Shown here: piece by piece, positions 45,162 through 54,280 of the stretch
How positions within the stretch are numbered: position 1 is the first letter of the stretch
Layout: each line of letters begins with the position of its first letter
Assembly (NCBI GenBank): GCA_903825645.1
Contig: CAIKBL010000007.1
Location: 50,519-114,518, forward strand
Source: an uncultured Pseudomonadota bacterium
Lineage (GTDB): Bacteria > Pseudomonadota > Gammaproteobacteria > Ga0077536
DNA: 64,000 nucleotides
Direction: 5' to 3'
Notes under the pieces: model-generated
Told to the model about the DNA's origin: nothing
Databases searched by the model: none
Seen by the model: the letters and a program-made list of their open reading frames with translations, nothing else
Program-made: the position numbers and the translations under genes

Positions 45162-45943
45162 ACTTTGAGGATTTCCGCGCCGGCGGCCGGCGGATGGTGA
45201 TCCCCGCTATCGCCATTGACCTCATTTTCATCCATCGGCGGGTTGCCATCGTAAATTTTATATTGCCGTTGCTGGCGATAGGCTTCACGCACGAACGTGT
45301 AAGGATCGACGGCCGCTTGGTCTCGGATATTGGACGCCGCAAGCATATTGGCGCGGGCGTTAACGGCATGCAGTGCGCCGAGCGGCCAGGTGATGATGCC
45401 GCCAACTCCGCCGAGCCAGGTCATCGGATTGAGTGCGATGCTGGTCGCCGCATCAGGCAGATCGCGATAAGAGCTGGGACCCAGAAACGGGACCATCAGG
45501 TAGGCGCCTTCGCCCATGCCCCATATCCCAAAAGTTTGCCCCAGATCTTCATCGTGCGCAGGCATGCCAATTTTCGTCGCGGGGTCAAATAGCCCACCAA
45601 CGCCAACGGTACTATTGACGAGGAACCGACCCGTATCGGATGCCCCTTGCGTGACTTTACCCTGAAGAAAATCGTTCGTGATGACGTTCAGATAGCCTAC
45701 GTTGTCAAAGAACTTCGTAACGCCCGCCCGCACCGGATCAGGGGTTACCTGAACGTAGCCGCGCGCCACCGGCGTAAACACCTTACGATCGATAGTATCG
45801 TTGAAATTGTAGATCTTTCGGTTGGTATTTTCGTAGGGATCGCTCGGATCGCTTCCCTTGACTGGCGGCGTCGAGGCGCAGCCGGCGAGCAGGGTCGCCG
45901 CCAAGGTGCAGGCGAGGGTTTTTATTCTGATAGGTTGATACAT
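45155..45943 (-). CDS. mlaA: MlaA-type phospholipid-transport lipoprotein (VacJ)
   Basis: MlaA extracts phospholipids from the outer leaflet of the outer membrane. The 262-residue protein has a lipoprotein signal with lipobox LLAGC (Cys22), then DPYENTNRKIYNFND, the family core GVTKFFDNVGYLNVITNDFLQG, GLFDPATKIGMPAHDEDLGQTFGIWGMGEGAYLMVP and DLPDAATSIALNP. It is followed on the same strand upstream by hpnM (MlaC-like), but mlaFEDB are not here. In several hopanoid producers mlaA-like and hpnM genes sit together in the hopanoid cluster, so it may assist lipid or hopanoid traffic. Confidence 0.94.
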   Translation of the reverse strand: MYQPIRIKTLACTLAATLLAGCASTPPVKGSDPSDPYENTNRKIYNFNDTIDRKVFTPVARGYVQVTPDPVRAGVTKFFDNVGYLNVITNDFLQGKVTQGASDTGRFLVNSTVGVGGLFDPATKIGMPAHDEDLGQTFGIWGMGEGAYLMVPFLGPSSYRDLPDAATSIALNPMTWLGGVGGIITWPLGALHAVNARANMLAASNIRDQAAVDPYTFVREAYRQQRQYKIYDGNPPMDENEVNGDSGDHHPPAAGAEILKVY

Positions 45944-46016
45944 TTTGCCGCTTCCGAAGAGTTTGTCGTTGACTGTTGCGTCCCGGCGATAGGGCGATCC
46001 GGGACCCGACGCGAGT

Positions 46017-46673
46017 CTATCGTTCGTATGATGCTACCTTCGCGCTAAGTTTGGCAATAAGTGCATCAATGCCATCGCTACTGATAACGGCAGTGTACTC
46101 CGCGCGCTTGAGCGACAAATCGGATACGCCTTCTGCAATAACGTTGACTATTCGCCATTTTCCATCGCGCAGGCTCAATAAATAATTCAGCGTGACGTCT
46201 GTACCATCGGCGCTGGTCAACGCTGTTGCCACGAGGCGATTGGGGCCCTTGCTTACTGTGTCACGCGTCTGAAACCGTTCTCCACCAAAGCTTTTGAAGT
46301 TTTCTGTATAGGTGGCGATGCTCAGGCGGGTGAAGACCCGCGTAAACGCATCTTTCTGGGTCGCACTGAGGGTCGACCAATAGCGCCCTGTGACGACCCG
46401 TGAAATCGTATCGAAGTCGAAGACTTCACGGATGACCGGCGCAATCGTCGCGGCGCGCGCCTGGAAATTGCGTGTGGCGCCGTGCTGCATGATGTCGAGC
46501 AGGCCGGCGTGCAGTTTTTCTACGCTCGCGGCAGGCGCCGGCTCACTTGACTCCGCCATGCACGCGTTAGTGACGAGTGCCACCCCCATCAACAGCAGGC
46601 GCACCCACCGGAACAAGCAATTAGCGGGGCTGTACCAGGGGTGCGCGAGCGAGTGAGTTTTAGATCCGTTCAT
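46017..46673 (-). CDS. hpnM: HpnM / MlaC-family periplasmic lipid-binding protein
   Basis: A 218-residue MlaC/Ttg2D-family protein with an N-terminal signal region (FRWVRLLLMGVALVTNACMA) and the domain VIREVFDFDTISRVVTGRYWSTLSATQKDAF, FTRLSIATYTENFKSFGGERF, VTLNYLLSLRDGKWRIVNVIAEGVSDLSLKRAEY. MlaC ferries phospholipids across the periplasm; HpnM is the name used for the copy in hopanoid clusters. It overlaps the 3' end of hpnB by 14 bp, so the hopanoid label follows from context. The start might be internal, nearer the hydrophobic segment. Confidence 0.88.
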   Translation of the reverse strand: MNGSKTHSLAHPWYSPANCLFRWVRLLLMGVALVTNACMAESSEPAPAASVEKLHAGLLDIMQHGATRNFQARAATIAPVIREVFDFDTISRVVTGRYWSTLSATQKDAFTRVFTRLSIATYTENFKSFGGERFQTRDTVSKGPNRLVATALTSADGTDVTLNYLLSLRDGKWRIVNVIAEGVSDLSLKRAEYTAVISSDGIDALIAKLSAKVASYER

Positions 46674-47772
46674 AGATTCGATTTTTCCATCGTGAGCGCT
46701 CCCCTCGCCAATACCGCAGGGCCGAGGTCCAAGTCATTGCCAGGTAAAGTAAAGCGGCGACGGGTAGCGTTAGCACCCAGCCGCGGTGACGACCATAGTA
46801 AGCGAGGATCGGCAAATAAGTTCTCAACATCGCGGCTAGCGTGGCCACCGCGATCACACGTACGGTGTTGTCGCTGCTCCATAGGCCAAACAAGGGGACC
46901 ATGAACGTGATCCCCATCAGCCCCGTGCAGGCGAAAAGCAACCCCGTGGAGTAATGAAGCTGGGTGAACGCGGTGCGCGCGACCATGTTCCAAATCTCGG
47001 TGAGTCCCGCGTACGGTCGAATCGCACGGACGCCCTGCGAGAGCCCGAGCCAGATACCACCACCGCTATCCTTGATTTTGCGCGCCAGCGAGCAGTCATC
47101 GATAAGTGCGCCACGCAACGCGGCAAAGCCGCCGATTTTTTTGAGCGCTTGGGTCTCGATGAGGATGCAGCCGCCGGCGGCTGCGGCAACCCAACGATTT
47201 GATCCGTTGGCAAGCGCGAAGGGATAAATCAGCTTGAAGAAGTAGATAAACGGCGGAATGAGGAGACCTTCCCAGACGCTGCTCATAGGGAGTCTAGCCA
47301 TGACCGATACCATGACACGTCGCTCTGTCACCAATTTGTCGAGCAAAGCGCTGAGCAAACCAGGAGCAAGCTCGATATCGGCGTCGAGCAATAGCGTGTA
47401 GGCCGTGTTGACCCGCGCAAAACCCTGTTGAAGTGCCCAGAGTTTCCCGCTCCACTCAGGCGCCGGAGGTACGCCGGCGACTATCTCTAGATTGGGGATT
47501 TTGAGTTCGCGGGCCCGCTCAGACGTGCCATCCGAACTCTGATCGTCGACCAGAATGATTCGATCCGTGGCGCCTTGCGCCGCCACGGATCGCAATGTAG
47601 TTGCGATGCAGTCGGCTTCGTCACGGGCAGGGATAAGTACGGAGACGGATCCCAGTGCGGGGTGTGCCGCGTTCAGCGTACTGTCGATGCGCTCACGGGT
47701 CGACCAAGGGCGCCATGGCAAAACCAGTAGTCCAAGCCACATCAACAGGGCAGTCAGCGAGAGGGCCAGCAT
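46660..47772 (-). CDS. hpnB: hopanoid-associated glycosyltransferase HpnB
   Basis: A 370-residue family-2 glycosyltransferase with an N-terminal membrane helix and several C-terminal ones. The catalytic part shows VLIPARDEADCI, ILVDDQSSDGT, GKLWALQQGF, LLLDADIELAPG (DxD-like) and a later DDCSLARKIKDSGG. It matches the HpnB family of hopanoid gene clusters, whose exact product is not established in most species. It overlaps hpnM downstream and lies 82 bp after hpnH on the same strand. Confidence 0.9.
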   Translation of the reverse strand: MLALSLTALLMWLGLLVLPWRPWSTRERIDSTLNAAHPALGSVSVLIPARDEADCIATTLRSVAAQGATDRIILVDDQSSDGTSERARELKIPNLEIVAGVPPAPEWSGKLWALQQGFARVNTAYTLLLDADIELAPGLLSALLDKLVTERRVMVSVMARLPMSSVWEGLLIPPFIYFFKLIYPFALANGSNRWVAAAAGGCILIETQALKKIGGFAALRGALIDDCSLARKIKDSGGGIWLGLSQGVRAIRPYAGLTEIWNMVARTAFTQLHYSTGLLFACTGLMGITFMVPLFGLWSSDNTVRVIAVATLAAMLRTYLPILAYYGRHRGWVLTLPVAALLYLAMTWTSALRYWRGERSRWKNRIYERI

Positions 47773-47854
47773 TCAGAAACCGTCGTTGCCGGCGTCTGGG
47801 ATTGCGCCCCCGCGAAGAAGGGCGCCTGACCGAATCGCGGCGGCCTGCCTCAGG

Positions 47855-48991
47855 CTAGGCGACGCGTTTTTTATTGTCACTGCAGGCGCTACCGCCCGCT
47901 TCGCCGTTGGTCACGAGTCGTGGCCGGGCGGCAGGCTCGTCTTCATAGCGGAAGGGCACTTCGGGCGCCATTGGTCCACTGGTCCGGGGGCCGCGCAGGA
48001 AGTTTTTGAACGCCTTGAAAGGGCTCTTGAACGTGTCGTTTACCGCGGTCGCTTCGTACCCACAATGCACCATGCAATCTGCGCATTTCGGGTTTGCGCC
48101 AGTGCCGTACTTCTCCCACGCCGTATCCTCTATCAATGACTTGAAGCTGGTGGCGTACCCTTCTCCGACCAGCAGATAGCATGGCTTTTGCCAACCAAAG
48201 ACATTACGGGTCGGGTTGCCCCATGGCGTGCAGAGATAGGTCTGGTTGCCCGCCAAAAAGTCCAGATAAAGACCCGACTGATTGAAGCGCCAGTTGCGGC
48301 CTTCACCCAATTTGAAAATGTCACGGAACAGCTGCTTGCTGGAAGTCCGCTTCAAGAACACGTCTTGGCGCGGAGCGCGTTCATAACTGTATCCTGGGGA
48401 AATCGTCACCCCTTCGACGCCGAGTTTCATCATCTCATCCATGAAATGCGCAACCTCTGTCGGTGCCTCGCCCTGAAAAAGGGTGCAATTGACCGTTACC
48501 CGGAACCCCCGTCCCAGAGCCTGCTTAATGACTTCGACGCATTTTTCAAAGACACCCTCGCGGCAAACAGAGGCGTCGTGCCGATCTCGATTCCCATCCA
48601 GATGGATAGAGAAGGTGAGATAGGGTGACGGCGTGTATTCGTCCATCTTGCGCTCGAGTAGCAAGGCGTTGGTGCACAGGTAAACGAATTTCTTGCGGGC
48701 GATATAGCCTTCGACTATTTCCCGCATATCTTTGTGGATCAAGGGCTCGCCGCCCGCAATCGAGACGATGGGTGCGCCACATTCGTCGATCGCCGCCATG
48801 CAATCCTCATAGCTCAGGCGTTTATCGAGGATTTCCTCTGGGTAGTCGATTTTCCCGCAGCCCGCGCAGGCCAGATTGCAGCGGAACAACGGTTCCAGCA
48901 TCAATACCAAGGGATAGCGCTTAATCCGCTTGAGTTTCTGTTCAATGATGTAACGACCCACACGATACTGCTGAATCAGCGGAACAGACAT
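47855..48991 (-). CDS. hpnH: adenosyl-hopene transferase HpnH (radical SAM)
   Basis: HpnH uses a 5'-deoxyadenosyl radical to join adenosine to the hopene side chain, the first step to extended C35 hopanoids. The 378-residue protein begins MSVPLIQQYRVGRYI and has the radical-SAM cluster C-x3-C-x2-C (FRCNLACAGCGK), SIAGGEPL and a conserved C-terminal cysteine set (CTPWGNPTRNVFGW, NPKCADCMVHCGYE). Length and motifs fit HpnH closely. It is divergent from dxs, which supplies isoprenoid precursors; the next hopanoid step (HpnG) is on the other side of dxs. Confidence 0.96.
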   Translation of the reverse strand: MSVPLIQQYRVGRYIIEQKLKRIKRYPLVLMLEPLFRCNLACAGCGKIDYPEEILDKRLSYEDCMAAIDECGAPIVSIAGGEPLIHKDMREIVEGYIARKKFVYLCTNALLLERKMDEYTPSPYLTFSIHLDGNRDRHDASVCREGVFEKCVEVIKQALGRGFRVTVNCTLFQGEAPTEVAHFMDEMMKLGVEGVTISPGYSYERAPRQDVFLKRTSSKQLFRDIFKLGEGRNWRFNQSGLYLDFLAGNQTYLCTPWGNPTRNVFGWQKPCYLLVGEGYATSFKSLIEDTAWEKYGTGANPKCADCMVHCGYEATAVNDTFKSPFKAFKNFLRGPRTSGPMAPEVPFRYEDEPAARPRLVTNGEAGGSACSDNKKRVA

Positions 48992-49286
48992 GCTCGTCCC
49001 CCGGAGTGACTGAATTGGACTTGAATGAAAACCACTTTACATTCAAGCGATTGCAAAAAATGCTCGGCAGCATCTTACGCGAATGCGGGGCGCGCGGAAA
49101 GTAATAATTTCAAACCCGCGTCGATTGTTGCCAACGGCCCCTTCGGTTCACGTCGGACCCGGCTTTAAGGCGCGTCGGCGTGGTCTTGCAGCGCCGCAAA
49201 AGGTCTGACTTGCAAGGTCCGGACCACCTATCCATAATCACGGGCCCGCTGCTAAGCCCGGCGATCCTTTATAAAAATCATCGACC
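48992..49286. other. divergent intergenic region between hpnH and dxs
   Basis: 295 bp between the two divergent genes. It should carry promoters in both directions, but no strong -35/-10 pair was evident to me, and I found no riboswitch-like structure or small ORF with a good ribosome binding site. Confidence 0.4.
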
Positions 49287-51173
49287 ATGACTGAGTCTAA
49301 CCACTACCCACTCCTCGAAAAAATCGACTCGCCGCACGATTTGCGTCAACTGCCGGAATCCGCGTTGGAGCAGGTGGCACATGAGTTGCGTGCTTATCTG
49401 CTGGATTCGGTCAGCCGCAGCGGAGGGCATTTTGCAGCAGGACTCGGCTCCGTCGAATTAACGATCGCACTGCACTACATCTATAACACGCCCGATGACC
49501 GGCTTGTTTGGGACGTGGGACATCAGGCCTATCCCCATAAAATACTCACGGGGCGCAGGACGCAAATGCCGACGGTCCGGCGGTGGCATGGGGTGGCGCC
49601 CTTTCCGAAACGGGAAGAGAGTCCCTACGACACGTTTGGTGTTGGGCATTCAAGTACTTCGATTGGGGCAGCGCTGGGCATGGCTATCGCGGCCCAGCAC
49701 ACCGGCAGTCGGCGGCGCGCGGTGGCCGTTATCGGGGACGGCGGGCTGACAGCGGGCATGGCCTTTGAGGCACTGAACCACGCGGGGGATATTCGAGCGA
49801 ACCTGCTGGTGGTTCTGAACGATAACAACATGTCGATTTCCCCCAATGTAGGCGCTCTGTCTAACCGGTTCGCTCAGATCCTTTCGGGCAAGCTCTACAC
49901 CACTGTGCGGGAAGGCAGCAAAAAAGTGCTTTCCCAGATGCCGAGCGTGTGGGAGCTCGCGCGCCGCGCCGAGGAACACGTCAAGGGGCTGGTAGTGCCG
50001 GGGACGTTGTTTGAGGAATTCGGTTTTAACTATATCGGGCCCATCGACGGACACGATCTGCCGACGTTGCTACAAACACTGCGTAATCTGCGGAGCCTCG
50101 AAGGCCCTCAATTCCTGCATATCATCACGAAAAAGGGCAAAGGTTATGCCCCGGCAGAGGCAGATCCGGTCAAGTACCACGGGGTCTCCCCTTTCGACCC
50201 GAAACTGGGCATCGCGGCCGGGAGTAAGGCGGGCAAACCAACCTACAGCGACATCTTCGGCGACTGGGCATGTGACATGGCCGCACTCGACCGACGAATG
50301 GTCACGATTACACCCGCGATGCGGGAGGGATCCGGGTTAGTCAAATATGCGCGGGAGTTCCCCGATCAATACCTTGATGTCGCGATCGCCGAGCAGCATG
50401 CAGTTACCGTCGCGGCCGGCATGGCCTGTGATGGTCTGAAACCGGTCGTCGCTATTTATTCAACGTTCCTCCAACGCGCATTCGATCAAGTGGTGCATGA
50501 TGTCGCCCTACAGAAGTTACCGGTTCTCTTCGCGCTCGACCGTGCGGGGTTGGTCGGTGCTGATGGTCCGACTCATGCAGGCAGCTACGATGTCACGATG
50601 CTGCGATGCCTTCCCGATATGGTTTTGATGGCGCCCTCTGACGAGAATGAATGTCGGCAGATGCTCTATACCGGCTACTGCCTAGACCAGCCTGCGGCGG
50701 TGCGTTATCCGCGTGGGAGTGGACCAGGGGTCCCGGTCCAGCAAGAAATGGTCGCCCTGCCGCTCGGTAAGGCCGAAATCAAACGCCACGGGAAAGCGGT
50801 GGCCTTGCTCGCCTTCGGCAGTCTCGTGCCGGCCGCCATGGAAGTAGGCGAGCGTCTTAATGCAACGGTCGTCAACATGCGGTTCATTAAGCCACTGGAC
50901 GATGCACTCGTACTCGAATTGGCGGGTAGCCATGAGCTGCTGGTCACGCTTGATGAAAACGCATTGGCGGGCGGCGCAGGCGGCGCGGTGACGGAATTAC
51001 TCTCCCATCATGGACTTCATCCGAAAGTTTTTCATATCAGCCTGCCCGATCGCGCCATCCAGCATGGTTCCCGCGAGGAAATGCTCGAAGATGCGGGGCT
51101 AACAGCGCCTCAGATTGAACAGATCATCCGGGCGCAGCTGCCGGCTGCCGGCACGGTTGCCTCGCCAGTCTGA
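49287..51173 (+). CDS. dxs: 1-deoxy-D-xylulose-5-phosphate synthase
   Basis: Dxs condenses pyruvate and glyceraldehyde-3-phosphate with thiamine diphosphate, the first step of the MEP pathway. The 628-residue protein has [30 protein letters not shown], the ThDP motif GDG-x-N in [20 protein letters not shown], and the transketolase-like [15 protein letters not shown] and [13 protein letters not shown]. It is the only plus-strand gene inside the minus-strand hopanoid block, probably raising isoprenoid supply for it. IspG (22523) and IspH (62055) complete the visible part of the pathway. Confidence 0.98.
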   Translation: MTESNHYPLLEKIDSPHDLRQLPESALEQVAHELRAYLLDSVSRSGGHFAAGLGSVELTIALHYIYNTPDDRLVWDVGHQAYPHKILTGRRTQMPTVRRWHGVAPFPKREESPYDTFGVGHSSTSIGAALGMAIAAQHTGSRRRAVAVIGDGGLTAGMAFEALNHAGDIRANLLVVLNDNNMSISPNVGALSNRFAQILSGKLYTTVREGSKKVLSQMPSVWELARRAEEHVKGLVVPGTLFEEFGFNYIGPIDGHDLPTLLQTLRNLRSLEGPQFLHIITKKGKGYAPAEADPVKYHGVSPFDPKLGIAAGSKAGKPTYSDIFGDWACDMAALDRRMVTITPAMREGSGLVKYAREFPDQYLDVAIAEQHAVTVAAGMACDGLKPVVAIYSTFLQRAFDQVVHDVALQKLPVLFALDRAGLVGADGPTHAGSYDVTMLRCLPDMVLMAPSDENECRQMLYTGYCLDQPAAVRYPRGSGPGVPVQQEMVALPLGKAEIKRHGKAVALLAFGSLVPAAMEVGERLNATVVNMRFIKPLDDALVLELAGSHELLVTLDENALAGGAGGAVTELLSHHGLHPKVFHISLPDRAIQHGSREEMLEDAGLTAPQIEQIIRAQLPAAGTVASPV

Positions 51174-51250
51174 GACCGGACCGCGCGGCGAGACCGAGGC
51201 CGCACACATCCCGCCGGCCGCGTGATGTGCGCAATCTGTCGCAACAACTG

Positions 51251-52237
51251 TCAGTGGTCACCGTGTTGGAACCACGCGACTGCGGCGGTGATCGCTTCGC
51301 GACCGGAACGCGTCTGATAGCCCAGCTCATGGATGGCGCGCTTGCTGCTGAAGAACATCTGTTTACGCGACATTCTCAACCCATCGATCGTGACCTGAGG
51401 CTCGGTACCATCGGTTAGCCAGGCCCATGCCTGTGCGCAGTACGCGACGGGATAAATGAGGCCCCTCGGTAAGCGGATCCGAGGGGGGGCGTGTCCGCAA
51501 AGTAGGGCGATCTGGCTGAGGATCTCTTTCAAACTCATGTCTTCCCCGCCGAGGATATAACGTCTCCCGATCTGACCCTGCTCAAAGGCCAGCACATGGC
51601 CGGCGGCGACGTCTACCACGTGGGCGATGTTCAGACCCGTATCAACGTAGGCGGGGATTTTTCGAGCGATCGCATCCTTTATCAGGCGACCGGTGGGCGT
51701 TGGTTTGATGTCAAATGGGCCAATGGGGGTGGAAGGATTGACGATAATCGCCGGTAGTCCGCGGCGTTTAATGAGTTCCTGGACCACCTGTTCGGCGAGA
51801 TATTTTGATCGTTTATAGTGTCCGACCATGTCCGCGAGGGATGACGGCGTGTCTTCGTCGGCCGGTTGGCTATTGCCGGTTAGCCCGAGTGTTGCCACGC
51901 TGCTTGTGTAGACGACGCGTGGAATGCCTCCGGCGATCGCTGCTTCCATGATGTTACGTGTCCCGGCGACGTTGCTGTCGTACAAGTCCTGCGGGTTTCG
52001 TGACCATAGCCGATAGTCTGCGGCTACATGATAGAGACCATCCAGGTTTCGGCACGCCCGCGCTAGGGAAGCCGGTACGCGCAAATCTCCTTCCAGCCAC
52101 TCGATAGACAGATCCTTAAGGTTGCGTTTATCGCTGCCAGGTCTCGCCAGCGCGCAAACGTCATGGCCCTTCATGAGGAGTTGTCTCGCCACCACACTGC
52201 CGACGAAACCGGTAGCACCTGTGACCAAAATTCTCAC
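51251..52237 (-). CDS. hpnA: hopanoid-associated sugar epimerase HpnA
   Basis: A 328-residue extended short-chain dehydrogenase/NDP-sugar epimerase. It has the Rossmann glycine motif VTGATGFVGS at the N-terminus, HVAADYRLWSRNPQDLY, VYTSSVATLG and the catalytic YKRSKYLAE (Tyr-x3-Lys). These match HpnA of hopanoid clusters. The start is GTG 52237 (GAGGAGAAG upstream); the open frame beyond it lies in hpnG. The 4-bp overlap with hpnG indicates translational coupling. HpnA is thought to modify a sugar-like part of bacteriohopanetetrol derivatives. Confidence 0.93.
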   Translation of the reverse strand: MRILVTGATGFVGSVVARQLLMKGHDVCALARPGSDKRNLKDLSIEWLEGDLRVPASLARACRNLDGLYHVAADYRLWSRNPQDLYDSNVAGTRNIMEAAIAGGIPRVVYTSSVATLGLTGNSQPADEDTPSSLADMVGHYKRSKYLAEQVVQELIKRRGLPAIIVNPSTPIGPFDIKPTPTGRLIKDAIARKIPAYVDTGLNIAHVVDVAAGHVLAFEQGQIGRRYILGGEDMSLKEILSQIALLCGHAPPRIRLPRGLIYPVAYCAQAWAWLTDGTEPQVTIDGLRMSRKQMFFSSKRAIHELGYQTRSGREAITAAVAWFQHGDH

Positions 52238-52920
52238 GAGCGCTTCTCCTCCAGATCGAAGCTTACAAAGTCGAGCAGGGTTGACGCGATGCGCAGGGTT
52301 CTCAGCGCCCGGCGATACCATAAGGCGAGACGAATAAGCGCACCAAGCTCCAACGGATGATGATACAACGTGCCTAGCACCCGCCAGAGAGCGCCCTCGG
52401 GATCGCCCAAGCCGGCGAGCGCGCTGCTGGGTAACGTAAAAATCGCGGGGTCGACGATTGCTCGGACGACGATAAACGGGAGCCCGTGTTTGTGCGCCAC
52501 ACCGCCAATGGCCGATGATTCCATGTCTACGGCCGCGCAAGCATAACGTTCATGAAAGGCTATTTTTTCAGTGACTTGCGTGACTGGCATGTCACTGGTC
52601 AGCCCATTGCAAACGAGCGGTTCCAGCGCGTCGAGCGCATGTCGAAAGCGTGCGAGGAGGGGCTTGTCGGTCTCGAAAACCATCCCGGTTTTTTGGTCTA
52701 CACATTGAGCGTATAGCAGCAGACGACCTGCATCAATTTTGGGTTCCAGCGCGCCGGCCGTACCCCAAGAGATCAATCCACCAATGCCCTGGGTGACGAG
52801 AGTTTCTGCGGCACGCGCTGCCGCCGTGGGGCCGATGCCGGCGCAAATCATCGGCCAAGGCAGGGACGATTGTCGAAAGCTGGCTAACTCGGCTGGCATG
52901 GCGGCAATTATGCCCAGCAT
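52234..52920 (-). CDS. hpnG: hopanoid-associated phosphorylase HpnG
   Basis: HpnG removes adenine from adenosylhopane made by HpnH, giving ribosylhopane. The 228-residue protein is of the nucleoside-phosphorylase fold: LGIIAAMPAEL, CAGIGPTAAARAAE, LISWGTAGAL, AAVDMESSAIGGVA (purine/substrate glutamate) and VRAIVDPA. It lies between the squalene synthase gene and hpnA on the minus strand and overlaps hpnA by 4 bp. Confidence 0.93.
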   Translation of the reverse strand: MLGIIAAMPAELASFRQSSLPWPMICAGIGPTAAARAAETLVTQGIGGLISWGTAGALEPKIDAGRLLLYAQCVDQKTGMVFETDKPLLARFRHALDALEPLVCNGLTSDMPVTQVTEKIAFHERYACAAVDMESSAIGGVAHKHGLPFIVVRAIVDPAIFTLPSSALAGLGDPEGALWRVLGTLYHHPLELGALIRLALWYRRALRTLRIASTLLDFVSFDLEEKRS

Positions 52921-52982
52921 AAGACCGCCCTATATTTTAAAGCAGGATCTGGCGTCGCACATTACAGGTTTGGGCCGCGCGG

Positions 52983-54101
52983 TCACTTGGCGTGCTGCGC
53001 TTCCATCCCCTTAATGTAGGTCGGTCCGTTGGCATCGATTTCGATGCGCGGCAGGCCCCAGGAGGCTACTTGGAACAAACCTTTCAACAGCAGATTATGA
53101 CGGGCGCAAAGCGTCGTCACCGCCACGGTTAATTTGACCGAGCGGCGCGAAATTTTGACATCCTGACCACTCACATAGAGCGGATTATCATGCAGCTTGC
53201 GCAAGGTCAGTACGGCCATACCGAGCGCCCATAGGCAAAATTTTCGGATCCCCGCCTCTTGTGACGGGATCTGCAAGGTGTAGCGTAGTGCATTTTGCAA
53301 ATGTCCCTCGGCAATGCCGATGAGGGCCTGCATCCCTTCGGCGAACGCCGGACCTCCTTGACCCGCCTGTATTTCGCTGAGCCGCAGCCCACGGGCTTCA
53401 AATCCACCACGGGGTAACCAACACGCCCCCCGCGCCCGATCATCCCAGATGTCTTTGAGGATATTGGTCATCTGTAGGCCCTGTCCGAATGATACGGCCA
53501 GCTTGAATAGTGCTGCCCGACGAGGTTTCAGCGCGGGACAGAACTCGCAGAACAGTTCCGTCAACATTTCTCCGACCACGCCGGCTACGTAGTAGCAATA
53601 ACGGTCCATCTCCACTTGATCGCGCACGCCGTCGAGGGTTTCCTGTCCCTGATAGAAGACCATGCCGTCGATCATGACGCGGACGCAGCGCGCCAGCGCA
53701 GCCTGCTGTACCGGATTAAGTGAGTGCGTAATTCTTAGGACGCGCGGGGTATTCCTGATCAAATCGCGCTCGGCCTCTGAATTGTGCGCGGCGAGCCGAG
53801 GCGCCAGCGTCTGCGCAAAATCATCCGCGGCGATTTCTCTCTGCACAGCAGAGAGAAATATTCTGGAATATTCCCGCTTTTCGTCGAAGGTTAGCCCCGC
53901 ATCGTCTTCAATCGTATCGGCGATACGGCACAGCAGGTAGGCATTCGCGACTGCGCGGTACAGGGCAGGCGGCAATACCGGAATGGTCAGCGCGAAGGTT
54001 CGGGACACACCCTGAAGAATCTTCGCCTGATAAGCGTCGTCGCTGGAAATAACGCGTACTCCTCGCCTCGAGGTTCTCAATAATTCCGTTCGGACGCACA
54101 T
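52983..54101 (-). CDS. squalene synthase-type trans-isoprenyl diphosphate synthase
   Basis: A 372-residue squalene/phytoene synthase family protein. The first Asp-rich motif is in LLCRIADTIEDDAG and the second in NILKDIWDD; SRTFALTIPVLP and YCYYVAGVVGEML are typical substrate-site segments. It is clearly longer than HpnC or HpnD proteins (about 280 residues) and closer in length and N-terminal sequence to one-enzyme squalene synthases such as that of Methylococcus. HpnC and HpnE are not adjacent, so one-step conversion of farnesyl diphosphate to squalene is likely (inference). Located 62 bp upstream of hpnG on the same strand, it provides the hopanoid precursor. Confidence 0.88.
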   Translation of the reverse strand: MCVRTELLRTSRRGVRVISSDDAYQAKILQGVSRTFALTIPVLPPALYRAVANAYLLCRIADTIEDDAGLTFDEKREYSRIFLSAVQREIAADDFAQTLAPRLAAHNSEAERDLIRNTPRVLRITHSLNPVQQAALARCVRVMIDGMVFYQGQETLDGVRDQVEMDRYCYYVAGVVGEMLTELFCEFCPALKPRRAALFKLAVSFGQGLQMTNILKDIWDDRARGACWLPRGGFEARGLRLSEIQAGQGGPAFAEGMQALIGIAEGHLQNALRYTLQIPSQEAGIRKFCLWALGMAVLTLRKLHDNPLYVSGQDVKISRRSVKLTVAVTTLCARHNLLLKGLFQVASWGLPRIEIDANGPTYIKGMEAQHAK

Positions 54102-54167
54102 GCGCCCTCAGTCTCGATCTAAGGCCACGGCGCACCTTGTGCGTCCATGACAGGCGGGAAATTGAAT

Positions 54168-54244
54168 TGGTCGGGGTGACAGGATTCGAACCTACGACCC
54201 CTGCCTCCCGAAGGCAGTGCTCTACCAGACTGAGCTACACCCCG
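54168..54244 (-). tRNA. tRNA-Pro (CGG)
   Basis: The minus strand folds into a full cloverleaf: acceptor stem CGGGGTG/CACCCCG, D-arm with AGCTCAGTCTGGTAGAGC, anticodon stem CTGCC/GGCAG around loop TTCGGGA (anticodon CGG), T-arm with GGTTCGAATCC, discriminator A and an encoded CCA (54168-54170). It is a single gene, between the squalene synthase gene and ispB. Confidence 0.97.
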
Positions 54245-54280
54245 ACAGATCGTTCTTTTCTGAACGCTCGCTTCCACTCT

